A stretch of DNA of 30,179 bases, taken from NCBI GenBank assembly GCA_910577575.1, contig CAJTOG010000017.1, positions 1 to 30,179 on the forward strand. The letters run 5' to 3'. Of this stretch, positions 15,166 through 22,965 are shown piece by piece. This stretch comes from an uncultured Ruminococcus sp. Its GTDB lineage: Bacteria; Bacillota; Clostridia; Oscillospirales; Ruminococcaceae. Within the stretch, counting starts at the first letter, position 1, and every line of letters starts with the position of its first letter. The notes below the pieces were generated by a model that did not search any database, was not told where the DNA came from, and saw only the letters and a program-made list of their open reading frames with translations. The translations under genes and the position numbers were made by a program.

Positions 15166-15843
15166 ATGGCACGTATTTTAATAGTAGATGATGAAATCAA
15201 TATAAGAAAGGTTGTCCGTGAGTATGCAGAGTTTGAGGGATATGAAGTTGCAGAAGCTGAAAATGGTATGGAAGCAGTGAATTTTTGCCATGAAAATGAC
15301 TATGATTTGATTATTATGGATGTTATGATGCCAAGACTTGATGGCTATTCTGCCTGCAAGGAAATACGCAAGACCAAAAATATTCCTGTTATCATGCTTT
15401 CAGCAAGAGGCGAGGAATATGACAAATTATTCGGTTTTGAAATCGGTATTGATGATTATGTTGTGAAGCCGTTTTCTCCCAAGGAACTCATGGCGAGAGT
15501 TAAAGTTGTATTGAAAAGAAATCAGTCCTCTGTTGAAGTTATAAGGCCTGACAAATATGAATTTGAAGGACTGCAGGTCGATATTGCAGGCAGAGAGGTT
15601 TATGTAAACGGTGAAAGAGCTTCCATGACTCCAAAGGAATATGATTTGCTTTTTTATCTTGTTCACAATAAGAATATTGCTCTTTCACGTGACCAGCTTC
15701 TTGAGGAAGTTTGGGGATATGATTTTTTTGGCGATGACCGCACTGTTGATACCCATATAAAAATGCTCCGGAACAGTCTGGGTGAATACAGGAAATTCAT
15801 TGTAACTCTGAGAGGAATGGGATATAAGTTTGAAGCAAATTAA
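15166..15843 (+). CDS. OmpR/PhoB-family response regulator
   Basis: DNA-binding partner of a two-component system, 225 residues. The receiver domain (residues 1-120) has the acidic pocket DDE at 9-11 (VDDEINIRK), phospho-acceptor Asp52 (IIMDVMMPRLDG), the Ser of MLSARG and the Lys of VVKPFSPKEL. The winged-helix effector domain (about 130-225) contains SMTPKEYDLLFYLVHN, SRDQLLEEVWGYDFFGDDR and the wing VTLRGMGYKFE. TGGAGG precedes the ATG by about 9 bases. The kinase gene overlaps its 3' end by 14 bases. The signal is unknown. The divergent inverted repeats upstream may be its own targets. Confidence 0.95.
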   Translation: MARILIVDDEINIRKVVREYAEFEGYEVAEAENGMEAVNFCHENDYDLIIMDVMMPRLDGYSACKEIRKTKNIPVIMLSARGEEYDKLFGFEIGIDDYVVKPFSPKELMARVKVVLKRNQSSVEVIRPDKYEFEGLQVDIAGREVYVNGERASMTPKEYDLLFYLVHNKNIALSRDQLLEEVWGYDFFGDDRTVDTHIKMLRNSLGEYRKFIVTLRGMGYKFEAN

Positions 15844-17314
15844 GAAAATCCGTTCTGCATTCAGCAGAACGCCTCTTAAATTCAGTATATGGATGTATTT
15901 CATGAGCTTTACGATAATAGTGTTTTTATTGATGTGGCTTTTTCAGATACTGTTTTTGGAAAAGTTTTATACTCATTCAAAAATACGCGATGTTGATGAT
16001 GCAGCAACTCGGATTTTGAACTCATTTGAAATTGACAGTTCCGCAGAATTCAGCAGGAAAATGGCTGAAATAGCTTCTGAAAACGATTTGTGTATTGAAG
16101 TTGTTGACCGTTATGGAAGGTCACTTTATACAAAGGAATTTTCTGTTGACTGTCTTATTCATGGAAAAGAAAACAGTATTTATTTCTATCAGAAAAAAAT
16201 CACTGATAATTACAACAAACCTATCTGGCTTAAAGTGCCTAATCCGCACAACAATTATTCAATGGTACTTTTTGGCTGTGCATTGGGAGATACTGAAAAT
16301 CCGAGCGGATATCTGTTTATAAATACGGCTCTTGTTCCCGTTGGTTCTACGGTTACTATCATAAAACGGCAGCTTTTGTTTATAACATTTATCTTAATTG
16401 TATTTGCATTTATAATTTCTCTTTTTGTTTCAAAAAGAATAGCAAGACCAATAGACAGAATAACTTCTGCTGCGGAAAATCTTGCAAAGGGTGATTTCAA
16501 TACAAAATTCGATGGTAAAGGTTATTTGGAAGTAAAACAGTTGGCTGAAGCTCTTACATATGCCGAAAAGGAACTTTCAAGAGTTGATACGATGCAAAGG
16601 GATTTAATTGCAAATGTTTCCCATGACCTTCGTACTCCTCTTACAATGCTCAAAGCATATGCTGAAATGATTCGTGATTTATCCGGAGATAATCCTGTAA
16701 AAAGAAATGAACATCTTGAAATAATAATCAATGAAACTGACAGGCTGTCGCTTATGGTAAATGATATTCTTGACCTGTCAAAGCTTGAAAGCGGAAGACA
16801 GAAGCTTGAACCTTCTGAGTTTGAAATAAGCTCGAAACTTAGTGAAATTATCGGTAGATTCAAAGGAATATCAGAAAAAATGGGTTATAGCATTCATTTT
16901 ATTCCTGATGAAAAGTGTATTGTATTCTGTGATGTTGTAAAAATTGAACAGGTAATTTATAATCTGATTAATAATGCAATCAACTATACCGGAGCAGACA
17001 AACAGGTATTTATCCGGCAGATAAACAGTCCGGACGGTGTTGTGATTGAAGTTGAAGATACAGGGGACGGAATTGAATCTGAAAAAATAAAGCTGATTTT
17101 TGACAAATATTACCGTTCAGAGAATCATAAGCGTGAAGTTGTCGGGACAGGACTCGGACTTTCAATAGTCAAGGCAGTTCTTAAACTTCATGGTTATGAC
17201 TATGGGGTACGTAGTGTTCTTGGAAAAGGTTCTGTATTCTGGTTTAGGATAAGCAGTAATAATGTTAAAAACATACATAATCGTGAAAAAAATGTTGATA
17301 AAAATTGTCAATGA
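15830..17314 (+). CDS. Membrane sensor histidine kinase
   Basis: Partner kinase of the upstream regulator, 494 residues. Transmembrane helix 1 is at about 20-45. An extracytoplasmic sensor domain of about 135 residues (46-180) follows, then transmembrane helix 2 at about 183-202 and a HAMP linker (KRIARPIDRITSAAENLAKG). HisKA has phospho-accepting His265 in ANVSHDLRTPLT. HATPase_c has the N box (EQVIYNLINNAINYT), G1 (VEDTGDGI), F box (FDKYYR) and G2 (GTGLGLSIV). The start is TTG 15830, overlapping the regulator gene, so translation is probably coupled; there is no ATG until residue 23, inside helix 1. The sensor domain matches no ligand-binding family I can name. Confidence 0.94.
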   Translation: MKQIKKIRSAFSRTPLKFSIWMYFMSFTIIVFLLMWLFQILFLEKFYTHSKIRDVDDAATRILNSFEIDSSAEFSRKMAEIASENDLCIEVVDRYGRSLYTKEFSVDCLIHGKENSIYFYQKKITDNYNKPIWLKVPNPHNNYSMVLFGCALGDTENPSGYLFINTALVPVGSTVTIIKRQLLFITFILIVFAFIISLFVSKRIARPIDRITSAAENLAKGDFNTKFDGKGYLEVKQLAEALTYAEKELSRVDTMQRDLIANVSHDLRTPLTMLKAYAEMIRDLSGDNPVKRNEHLEIIINETDRLSLMVNDILDLSKLESGRQKLEPSEFEISSKLSEIIGRFKGISEKMGYSIHFIPDEKCIVFCDVVKIEQVIYNLINNAINYTGADKQVFIRQINSPDGVVIEVEDTGDGIESEKIKLIFDKYYRSENHKREVVGTGLGLSIVKAVLKLHGYDYGVRSVLGKGSVFWFRISSNNVKNIHNREKNVDKNCQ

Positions 17315-17353
17315 AAAATTTTGTTTTTTAACAGAAAATTCATAATTTTAGTG

Positions 17354-17496
17354 TATAATAATAACAGTCGGCAGAAGCCGATGTCCTTTCATTTTTTTGA
17401 TAATTTAATGTTTACTCCAACATTAAATTATAAATCCCCAATAATCCCTATATCATGGCAGATGAGCGTCCTTAACAGGAGGCTCATTTGTTTTTT
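17354..17496 (+). ncRNA. Candidate small structured RNA with own -10 box and terminator
   Basis: This 312-base gap between the kinase and the next gene is not plain spacer. TATAAT stands at 17354-17359, though its -35 is poor. Three hairpins follow: a short TCGGC/GCCGA stem with an AGAA loop at about 17368-17381, a perfect 13-bp stem (17400-17412 with 17419-17431), and an 11-bp stem with one mismatch (17462-17472 with 17477-17487) followed by TTTGTTTTTT. The last is a good intrinsic terminator and may also end the kinase transcript. A transcript of about 130 bases would result. It does not match 6S, SRP, tmRNA or riboswitch cores that I know. No ORF fits inside convincingly. Confidence 0.45.
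17462..17496 (+). terminator. Intrinsic terminator after the two-component/RNA region
   Basis: ATGAGCGTCCT and AGGAGGCTCAT pair with a single mismatch around a 4-base TAAC loop, followed by a T-rich tail to 17496. Confidence 0.8.
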
Positions 17497-17519
17497 ACAG
17501 GTAATTTTATAAAAATATA

Positions 17520-17548
17520 TTGACAATTCTTAAATTTTATTATATACT
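17520..17548 (+). promoter_or_regulatory. Promoter of the DUF3784-GH5 unit
   Basis: TTGACA (17520-17525), a 17-base spacer, TATACT (17543-17548). It lies directly after the preceding terminator and about 80 bases before the small membrane-protein gene. Confidence 0.8.
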
Positions 17549-17625
17549 ATAATTGAATTATTGATTTAAACCGGAATTGTGAGGGATTATAAACGTTATT
17601 CTATATTATATTTGATATTTTAATA

Positions 17626-17913
17626 GTGACAGTAATGTTTTTGTTTGGAATAATTTTTTATAAATCAGATGGAAAGGCTGTAAGATTTTTATCCGGTTAT
17701 GACATGAAAACTGAAGAAGAGCGAAGGAAATATTATGAAGAAAAAAGAATGTGCAGGGCTTATGGAAAAATAATGATTTTTATGTCCTTGCCTTTTATTG
17801 CCGGGACAGTAATAGATATTTTCTTTAATGGAACAGGATATCTGATTGCGTGGGTAATGTGGGTTTTTCTGTTTATCCTGTTAATTATTGACTGTTATAA
17901 ACGGAAAAGTTGA
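17626..17913 (+). CDS. DUF3784-like small membrane protein
   Basis: A 95-residue protein. LSGYDMKTEEERRKYYEEKRMCRAYGK is the hallmark segment of DUF3784 proteins, which have an LxAGYNTMS-like motif, then a basic Cys-Arg helix. It is flanked by an N-terminal hydrophobic stretch and two C-terminal helices (about 48-66 and 70-90). The function of the family is not known. The start is unclear: GTG 17626 and ATG 17635 both lack a ribosome site. The frame is open upstream to 17593, and a GAGGG sits at 17581-17585, but no ATG, GTG or TTG lies in frame at useful spacing. It is probably cotranscribed with the GH5 gene 61 bases downstream. Confidence 0.72.
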   Translation: MTVMFLFGIIFYKSDGKAVRFLSGYDMKTEEERRKYYEEKRMCRAYGKIMIFMSLPFIAGTVIDIFFNGTGYLIAWVMWVFLFILLIIDCYKRKS

Positions 17914-17974
17914 AACCTGAATTATTATTGAGAATAAATTATTTATTTCTGCACATTTCAGAAAGAGAGGTTTT

Positions 17975-19663
17975 ATGAAATTATTGGAAAAGTTAACAGT
18001 ATTGGCATCTGTCACGATGCTTGGTGTGTCAACGGCAGTTTATATTCCTGCCAAAAATACAAACGCTGCTCCTGATGAATATCATGATGACTGGCTTCAT
18101 GTTAATGAAAATGCGGAAATTGTTGATATGAACGGAAATCCGGTATGGATTACAGGCTGTAACTGGTTCGGATACAATGTAGGAAGTCAGGTTTTTGACG
18201 GTGTATGGTCGCAGAATATGCATAAGATGCTTAATGATATAGCTGACCATGGTTTTAATTTGCTTCGTGTTCCTATGTCAACGGAAATACTGCTCCAGTG
18301 GAAAAATGGTGACCCTGACCCTATGATTAAAATAAATGAATGGGAAAACCCTGAACTTACTGTTGAAGGAGTTGTTGGCGGAACACCTATGTACAGCTTT
18401 GATATATGGAATAAGGCTGTTGAATGGTGCAGGGAAAATGGTATGAAAATCATGATTGATATTCACAGTGCAACAACTGCATCAAGTGGTCATCAGGTTC
18501 CGTTATGGTATGACAATAATTTTTCAACAGATGACTGGCTTGAGGCTCTTGAATGGTTTGCAGATTACTATAAAGATGATGATACTATTATTGCCATAGA
18601 CCTGAAAAATGAACCGCATGGCAAGAATGACGGTCAGGGCATGGCTATCTGGGATGATTCAACTGCTGAAAATAACTGGAAGTATGCTGCTGAACGGGGT
18701 GCAGCGGCAGTATTGGGAAAAAATCCGAATCTTCTTGTTGTTGTTGAAGGAATTGAAGTTTATCCGAAGTTTGAAGAAGGAGGTACTTGGAATTCTCCGC
18801 CTATTGATTATTCCCGCTATCCATACAGTGATTTTCATGGTGCGTGGTGGGGAGCTAATTTTCGTGGTGCAAGGGAATATCCTGTAGACTTGGGAGAGCA
18901 TCAGAGTCAGCTTGTTTATTCTCCGCATGATTATGGTCCTCTTGTATATGCTCAGACGTGGTTTGAAAAAGACTTTACAACCCAGACTCTTCTTGATGAT
19001 TATTGGTACGATACATGGGCTTATCTTATTGAAGAAAAAATTTCACCTCTTCTTATGGGAGAATGGGGCGGATTTATTGACGAACAGCATGACCCTACAG
19101 GAAACAATAAAAAGTGGATGCAGTTACTCAGAGATTATATGATTGACAAGCATATTCATCATACTTTTTGGTGTTTTAATGAAAATTCAGGAGATACCGG
19201 TGGTCTTGTATATGACAATTTCGGAAAATGGGACGAGGAAAAATATGAATTTGTCAAGCCGTCACTGTGGCAAAATGAATCCGGAAAATTTATAAGTCTT
19301 GACCATAAAATTCCACTTGGACAGTCAGGCAGTGGTATTTCTCTTTCCGATTACTATATCGGAACAGAAAAACCTGAGACAACTGCAACTGAAACTACTG
19401 AATCAGATATAATAAATTTCGGAGATGCAAACCTTGACGGTAAGGTTACTATTGCAGATGCAACAGCTATTATTCAGTCTTTGGGTAATTCTGATGAATA
19501 TGCTCTTTCACGTCAGGGTGAAATCAATGCTGATGTTGTTGACAACGGAGATGGAGTAACAGGTGTTGACGCAAATGCTATTCAGGCCATTGAAGCCGGA
19601 TTTATCAGTCAAACGGATTTTCCAATAGATAAAGAAGTTCTGGATGCGGCAATTAATAATTGA
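17975..19663 (+). CDS. Secreted GH5 endoglucanase with C-terminal dockerin
   Basis: Cellulosomal beta-1,4-glucanase of 562 residues. Residues 1-31 form a signal peptide (Lys-Leu start, hydrophobic core, NTNAAP cleavage region). The GH5 (beta/alpha)8 domain spans about 40-440. The acid/base is Glu213 in LKNEPHG and the nucleophile is Glu363 in LLMGEWGG. Conserved IDIHSA and YSPHDYG lie between, and HTFWCFNENSGDTGG comes near the end. The layout recalls GH5 subfamily 1, from memory. A short Thr/Glu linker (ETTATETTES) leads to a dockerin at about 481-550: DANLDGKVTIADATAIIQSL is the first calcium loop-helix and DNGDGVTGVDANAIQAIEAG the second. This would anchor it to a scaffoldin cohesin outside the cell. 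No carbohydrate-binding module is present. GAGAGG precedes the ATG. A terminator follows. Confidence 0.94.
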   Translation: MKLLEKLTVLASVTMLGVSTAVYIPAKNTNAAPDEYHDDWLHVNENAEIVDMNGNPVWITGCNWFGYNVGSQVFDGVWSQNMHKMLNDIADHGFNLLRVPMSTEILLQWKNGDPDPMIKINEWENPELTVEGVVGGTPMYSFDIWNKAVEWCRENGMKIMIDIHSATTASSGHQVPLWYDNNFSTDDWLEALEWFADYYKDDDTIIAIDLKNEPHGKNDGQGMAIWDDSTAENNWKYAAERGAAAVLGKNPNLLVVVEGIEVYPKFEEGGTWNSPPIDYSRYPYSDFHGAWWGANFRGAREYPVDLGEHQSQLVYSPHDYGPLVYAQTWFEKDFTTQTLLDDYWYDTWAYLIEEKISPLLMGEWGGFIDEQHDPTGNNKKWMQLLRDYMIDKHIHHTFWCFNENSGDTGGLVYDNFGKWDEEKYEFVKPSLWQNESGKFISLDHKIPLGQSGSGISLSDYYIGTEKPETTATETTESDIINFGDANLDGKVTIADATAIIQSLGNSDEYALSRQGEINADVVDNGDGVTGVDANAIQAIEAGFISQTDFPIDKEVLDAAINN

Positions 19664-19671
19664 TAGTATAT

Positions 19672-19706
19672 AAAAGGGGATACAATAAAGGTATCCCTTT
19701 TTGTTG
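19672..19706 (+). terminator. GH5 gene intrinsic terminator
   Basis: A stem of up to 12 bp (19672-19683 with 19691-19702, one G-T pair) and a 7-base loop, followed by a T-rich tail. Confidence 0.85.
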
Positions 19707-19752
19707 TTTTTGATATAATAATAAACTTGTATATAAAATTTTTTTGTAGATA

Positions 19753-19781
19753 TTGCAATTTTTTTCAAAGTATGATATAAT
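19753..19781 (+). promoter_or_regulatory. Promoter of the LRR-pyrKD-ruvX operon
   Basis: TTGCAA (19753-19758), a 17-base spacer, TATAAT (19776-19781) preceded by TGA. The boxes and spacing are the same as in the gdhA promoter. The leader is about 30 bases, too short for a PyrR attenuator. Confidence 0.75.
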
Positions 19782-19818
19782 ATATTTGTATGAATTATTT
19801 ACAGCTACAGGAGGTATT

Positions 19819-20568
19819 ATGGAAATTAAAGATTTTATCCAGATTGTTTGTCCTAAGTGTAAGGCTTTGCTTTTTGCAGAAAAAGAGCTTGACAACTGGT
19901 ACTGCGGTCATTGCGGAGAAAAAATTGAAATAATCAGGGAAGAAAACGGAAGTCAGGAAACCACTGCACCGATTCTGACAGGAGATATTTTTGTATGTGA
20001 TAAAGATACTCTTGTAAAATATGCTGGAAATGATGAAGAAGTTGATATTCCAGAAAATATTACAAAAATTGATTCTGGTGCTTTCAAAGGAAATACGGAG
20101 ATTAAATCTGTAAATATTCCTGATTCTGTTATTGAAATTGCTTCTTCTGCCTTTGCGGAATGTACTTCTCTTAGTTCCGTCAGTCTTCCTTCGAAAATTA
20201 AAAAAATTGCCTTAAAAACATTCAATGGCTGTACAAGCCTTAAAGTTATAACAATTCCTGAAAGTGTCGAGGAAATTATGAATGGTGCCTTGTGCTGCGG
20301 ACTTGACGAAATTATTTTTGAGAGCAGTGAAACTACATGGGAGCTTGAAAATGAATTTGCTGATTCGTCTTTTAACATTTGCAGAAAAAGCTCGGGAGAC
20401 GGAGTTAAAAAACTTTATTTTAAGGGAAATGTGTATGAAGCTGCTGATGTTTATCGCAGTCAGAATATAGCAAAATATCTTAAAAGTCAGGGACTTTGTC
20501 CAAAATGCGGCGGAAAATATGGTTTGTTCAATAAATGCAAGGGCTGCGGCGAAAAAAAGGAACAGTGA
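19819..20568 (+). CDS. BspA-type leucine-rich-repeat protein with two zinc ribbons
   Basis: A 249-residue cytoplasmic protein with no signal peptide. An N-terminal zinc ribbon uses Cys11, 14, 29 and 32 (CPKC and CGHC). The middle (about 65-200) carries LRR_5/BspA-type repeats such as VDIPENITKIDSGAFKGNTE and VNIPDSVIEIASSAFAECTS. A second zinc ribbon at the C-terminus uses Cys227, 230, 240 and 243. BspA repeats normally occur on secreted proteins and mediate binding. The zinc-knuckle form inside the cell has no known role. ATG 19819 with CAGGAGG 6 bases upstream is the clear start; the longer frame from 19753 would begin inside the promoter. It is the first gene before pyrK, 10 bases apart. 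Confidence 0.85.
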   Translation: MEIKDFIQIVCPKCKALLFAEKELDNWYCGHCGEKIEIIREENGSQETTAPILTGDIFVCDKDTLVKYAGNDEEVDIPENITKIDSGAFKGNTEIKSVNIPDSVIEIASSAFAECTSLSSVSLPSKIKKIALKTFNGCTSLKVITIPESVEEIMNGALCCGLDEIIFESSETTWELENEFADSSFNICRKSSGDGVKKLYFKGNVYEAADVYRSQNIAKYLKSQGLCPKCGGKYGLFNKCKGCGEKKEQ

Positions 20569-20578
20569 GGATTTGTTT

Positions 20579-21349
20579 ATGAAATATACTCAGGGAAAAT
20601 ATATAATTACCGGAAAATCTGCTATAGCCAAAGAAATTTACAGTTTTGAAATAAGCTGTCCTGAAGTTGCCGAAATCGCTTCAGCAGGTCAGTTTGTTCA
20701 CATAAGAACCGGAAGTTTTACACTCCGCCGACCAATTTCCATATGCGGAATTGATAAGAAAAAGGGTAATTTGAGAATTGTTTTTGAAATCAGGGGAGAG
20801 GGTACTTCTGAGATTGCCCGTCTTAATGAAGGCGACTTGATTGATATGCTTGCTCCGCTCGGTCATGGATTTACTGTTAATCCAAATTATAAAAAAGTTG
20901 TACTTATCGGTGGTGGCATAGGTACTCCACCAATGCTTCCGCTTGTTAATATTTATGGAAAAAAGGCTGTGGCAATAAGCGGATTCAGAAACAGTATGGC
21001 AGTGATTTTACAGGAGGATTTCAGGTCAGCAGGTGCAGAAACTATTTTATGTACTGACGACGGTTCGGCAGGCATACACGGTTTTGTAACTCAGCCGTTT
21101 TCTGAACTTGCGAAACAGGGCGGAATAGATGCAGTTTATGCTTGCGGACCTATGCCTATGCTGAAAAATATTGCATCAATATGTAAAGAAAAAAATATTT
21201 ATTGTGAAATTTCACTTGAAGAACGTATGGCCTGCGGAATAGGAGCTTGTCTGGGTTGTGCGTGCCGTACTGTACGGAATGATGAGGAATATTTTGCACA
21301 CGTCTGCAAGGACGGACCTGTGTTCAATGCTGAGGAGGTGCTTTGGTAA
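20579..21349 (+). CDS. pyrK: Dihydroorotate dehydrogenase electron-transfer subunit
   Basis: FAD and [2Fe-2S] subunit that passes electrons from dihydroorotate oxidation in PyrD to NAD+. It has 256 residues. The N-terminal ferredoxin-reductase-like FAD domain contains LRRPISICG. The NAD domain has a Gly-rich GGGIGTPPMLPL. The iron-sulfur ligands are Cys219, Cys224, Cys227 and Cys243 in MACGIGACLGCACRT and AHVCKDGP. ATG 20579 has GAGG 7 bases upstream; the open frame extends further back only through the LRR gene. Its TAA overlaps the pyrD ATG (TAATG), consistent with the 1:1 PyrD-PyrK heterotetramer. Confidence 0.95.
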   Translation: MKYTQGKYIITGKSAIAKEIYSFEISCPEVAEIASAGQFVHIRTGSFTLRRPISICGIDKKKGNLRIVFEIRGEGTSEIARLNEGDLIDMLAPLGHGFTVNPNYKKVVLIGGGIGTPPMLPLVNIYGKKAVAISGFRNSMAVILQEDFRSAGAETILCTDDGSAGIHGFVTQPFSELAKQGGIDAVYACGPMPMLKNIASICKEKNIYCEISLEERMACGIGACLGCACRTVRNDEEYFAHVCKDGPVFNAEEVLW

Positions 21350-22260
21350 TGGCTGATTTATCTGTAAAAATATGCGGAATTGATTTTAAAAATCCTATAA
21401 TTCCAGCTTCCGGAGTTTTTGGATACGGACATGAATATGAAGAACTTTTTTCTTTGGACAGGCTTGGCGGAATTGCCACGAAGGGAACTACCCTTAATCT
21501 CCGAAAGGGTAATTTAGCCCCGAGAATTGCTGAAACTCCAGCAGGAATGCTTAATTCTGTCGGATTGCAGAATCCGGGTATAGACCATTTTATCAATGTT
21601 GATTTACCGTATCTTTTAACAAAAGATGTTGTAATTCTTGCAAATATTGCTGGTTCAACACCTGACGAGTGTGCAGAGGCTGCCGGAAAACTTGATAAAA
21701 CAGATGTTCACATGATTGAACTGAATATATCATGTCCGAATGTAAAACAGGGAGGAGCTGCATTCGGTACAAGCTGTGAAATGGCTGCCGAAGTTACTGA
21801 AAAAGTCCGTAAAGCTACAAAAAAACCGCTTGTTGTAAAGCTTTCTCCGAATGTTACAAGTATAACTGATATAGCAAAGGCCGTGGAAAGTGCAGGAGCT
21901 GATGCCGTATCGCTTATCAATACGCTTCTTGGCATGAGAATAGATGTTGATACAGGCAGGCCTATTCTGAAGAATAATGTCGGTGGACTCAGTGGACCGG
22001 CTGTTTTTCCTGTAGCTGTAAGAATGGTTTGGCAGGTTGCGAATGCAGTAAAAATACCGGTTATCGGCATGGGCGGAGTTTCAAGCGGACGTGATGCCAT
22101 TGAACTTATGATGGCAGGAGCTTCTGCTGTACAGGTCGGAGCAGCAATTTTTACTGACCCTTATGCTCCTGTTAAAATAATTGATGAAATGAATGAAATT
22201 CTTGACAGCAGGAATATATCTTCTGTCGGGGAAATAATAGGAGCAGTAAAGCCGTGGTAA
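21349..22260 (+). CDS. pyrD: Dihydroorotate dehydrogenase, class 1B catalytic subunit
   Basis: Oxidises dihydroorotate to orotate in de novo pyrimidine synthesis using FMN and the PyrK subunit. It has 303 residues. NPIIPASGVFGYGHEY is at the N-terminus. The class 1 active-site base is Cys129 in ELNISCPN. VKLSPNVT and the FMN phosphate-binding IGMGGVSSGRDAIE and GAAIFTDPY follow. GAGGAGGTG ends 8 bases before ATG 21349. The remaining pyr genes are not in this window. ruvX overlaps the 3' end. Confidence 0.96.
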   Translation: MADLSVKICGIDFKNPIIPASGVFGYGHEYEELFSLDRLGGIATKGTTLNLRKGNLAPRIAETPAGMLNSVGLQNPGIDHFINVDLPYLLTKDVVILANIAGSTPDECAEAAGKLDKTDVHMIELNISCPNVKQGGAAFGTSCEMAAEVTEKVRKATKKPLVVKLSPNVTSITDIAKAVESAGADAVSLINTLLGMRIDVDTGRPILKNNVGGLSGPAVFPVAVRMVWQVANAVKIPVIGMGGVSSGRDAIELMMAGASAVQVGAAIFTDPYAPVKIIDEMNEILDSRNISSVGEIIGAVKPW

Positions 22261-22697
22261 TTATGTCAGTTGATTTCGGTGACACAAGAACAGGTATAGC
22301 TGTATGCGGAAAAAGTGAGCTTATGGCGTCACCTGTCGGAGTTATTACCGAAAAGGATTTTGATAAATGCATTGATAAAACTGCCGATATGGCAAAGAAA
22401 CAGCGTGCAGAGATGATTGTTGTCGGGTATCCTAAGAACATGAATGGTACAATAGGGGAACGTGCGGAAAAATGCCAGCTTTTTGCAGAAAAGTTAGAAA
22501 AAGTCACTGGTTGTCCCGTTGAACTCTGGGACGAACGCTGTACGACTATTTCGGCACATAATTATCTTAATACCACCAATACACGTGGAAAGAAACGCAA
22601 ATCGGTTGTTGATGCAGTTGCAGCTACTATAATACTTGAAAGTTATCTTGGCTATCGGAAAACATTATGTACGGACGGAAGTAATCCGTCCGCATGA
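22254..22697 (+). CDS. ruvX: RuvX/YqgF-family pre-16S rRNA nuclease / Holliday junction resolvase-like
   Basis: RNase-H-fold nuclease of 147 residues, implicated in 16S rRNA 5' processing and long annotated as a Holliday-junction resolvase. Conserved acidic residues lie in SVDFGDTRTGIAV (near residue 7) and ELWDERCTT (near 87), and in VVDAVAATIILESYL near the C-terminus. VGYPKNMNGTIGERA is the mid-domain signature. GTG 22254 gives the family-typical four residues before the first strand; ATG 22263 is the alternative. It overlaps the pyrD stop by 7 bases. The last residues (CTDGSNPSA) are encoded by a perfect hairpin. Confidence 0.92.
   Translation: MVIMSVDFGDTRTGIAVCGKSELMASPVGVITEKDFDKCIDKTADMAKKQRAEMIVVGYPKNMNGTIGERAEKCQLFAEKLEKVTGCPVELWDERCTTISAHNYLNTTNTRGKKRKSVVDAVAATIILESYLGYRKTLCTDGSNPSA
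22672..22692. terminator. Perfect hairpin at the 3' end of ruvX
   Basis: CGGACGGA (22672-22679) and TCCGTCCG (22685-22692) pair perfectly around a 5-base loop, inside the ruvX coding end. No T-run follows on the plus strand. On the minus strand only a weak U tract follows, so it may be a poor bidirectional terminator. Confidence 0.45.
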
Positions 22698-22703
22698 AAA
22701 GCG

Positions 22704-22877
22704 TTATCTCATGAGTGATGTTATATCATCAAGCAGACATCCGGCAGCTTTGAGTGTTTTGCCTGCATGTCTCTTTAGGCTGTGTTTTTTCATGACTTTT
22801 GCTGCTGAAAGGGCATAACACGCTGCACCCACAGCAACACCTGCCGTCAGACCTGTTGTTATTGCTTTTTTGTTCAT
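22704..22877 (-). CDS. Very small Gly/Ala-rich membrane protein
   Basis: A 57-residue product starting MNKKAITTGLTAGVAVGAAC. One Gly/Ala-rich membrane helix with glycine-zipper spacing (residues 6-24) is followed by a basic amphipathic tail (KKHSLKRHAGKTLKAAG). The second ATG (22877) is chosen because GGGAG stands 8 bases before it. The upstream ATG at 22892 overlaps that ribosome site. It resembles the small YtxH-like proteins common in Clostridia, but I cannot assign a family. It is convergent with ruvX and divergent from trmL. Confidence 0.7.
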   Translation of the reverse strand: MNKKAITTGLTAGVAVGAACYALSAAKVMKKHSLKRHAGKTLKAAGCLLDDITSLMR

Positions 22878-22965
22878 AAATTTAACTCCCATACATTAAA
22901 TAGAGACCCATAGGGCCACAATATATTTTCTGATTTTAATCAAATTTTATTCATAAGGAGACTAA

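Noticed and set aside
15166..17314. Named assignment of the two-component pair (PhoPR, WalRK, VanRS)
   Set aside because: Domain order is generic and the sensor domain matches no named system, so no symbol was given.
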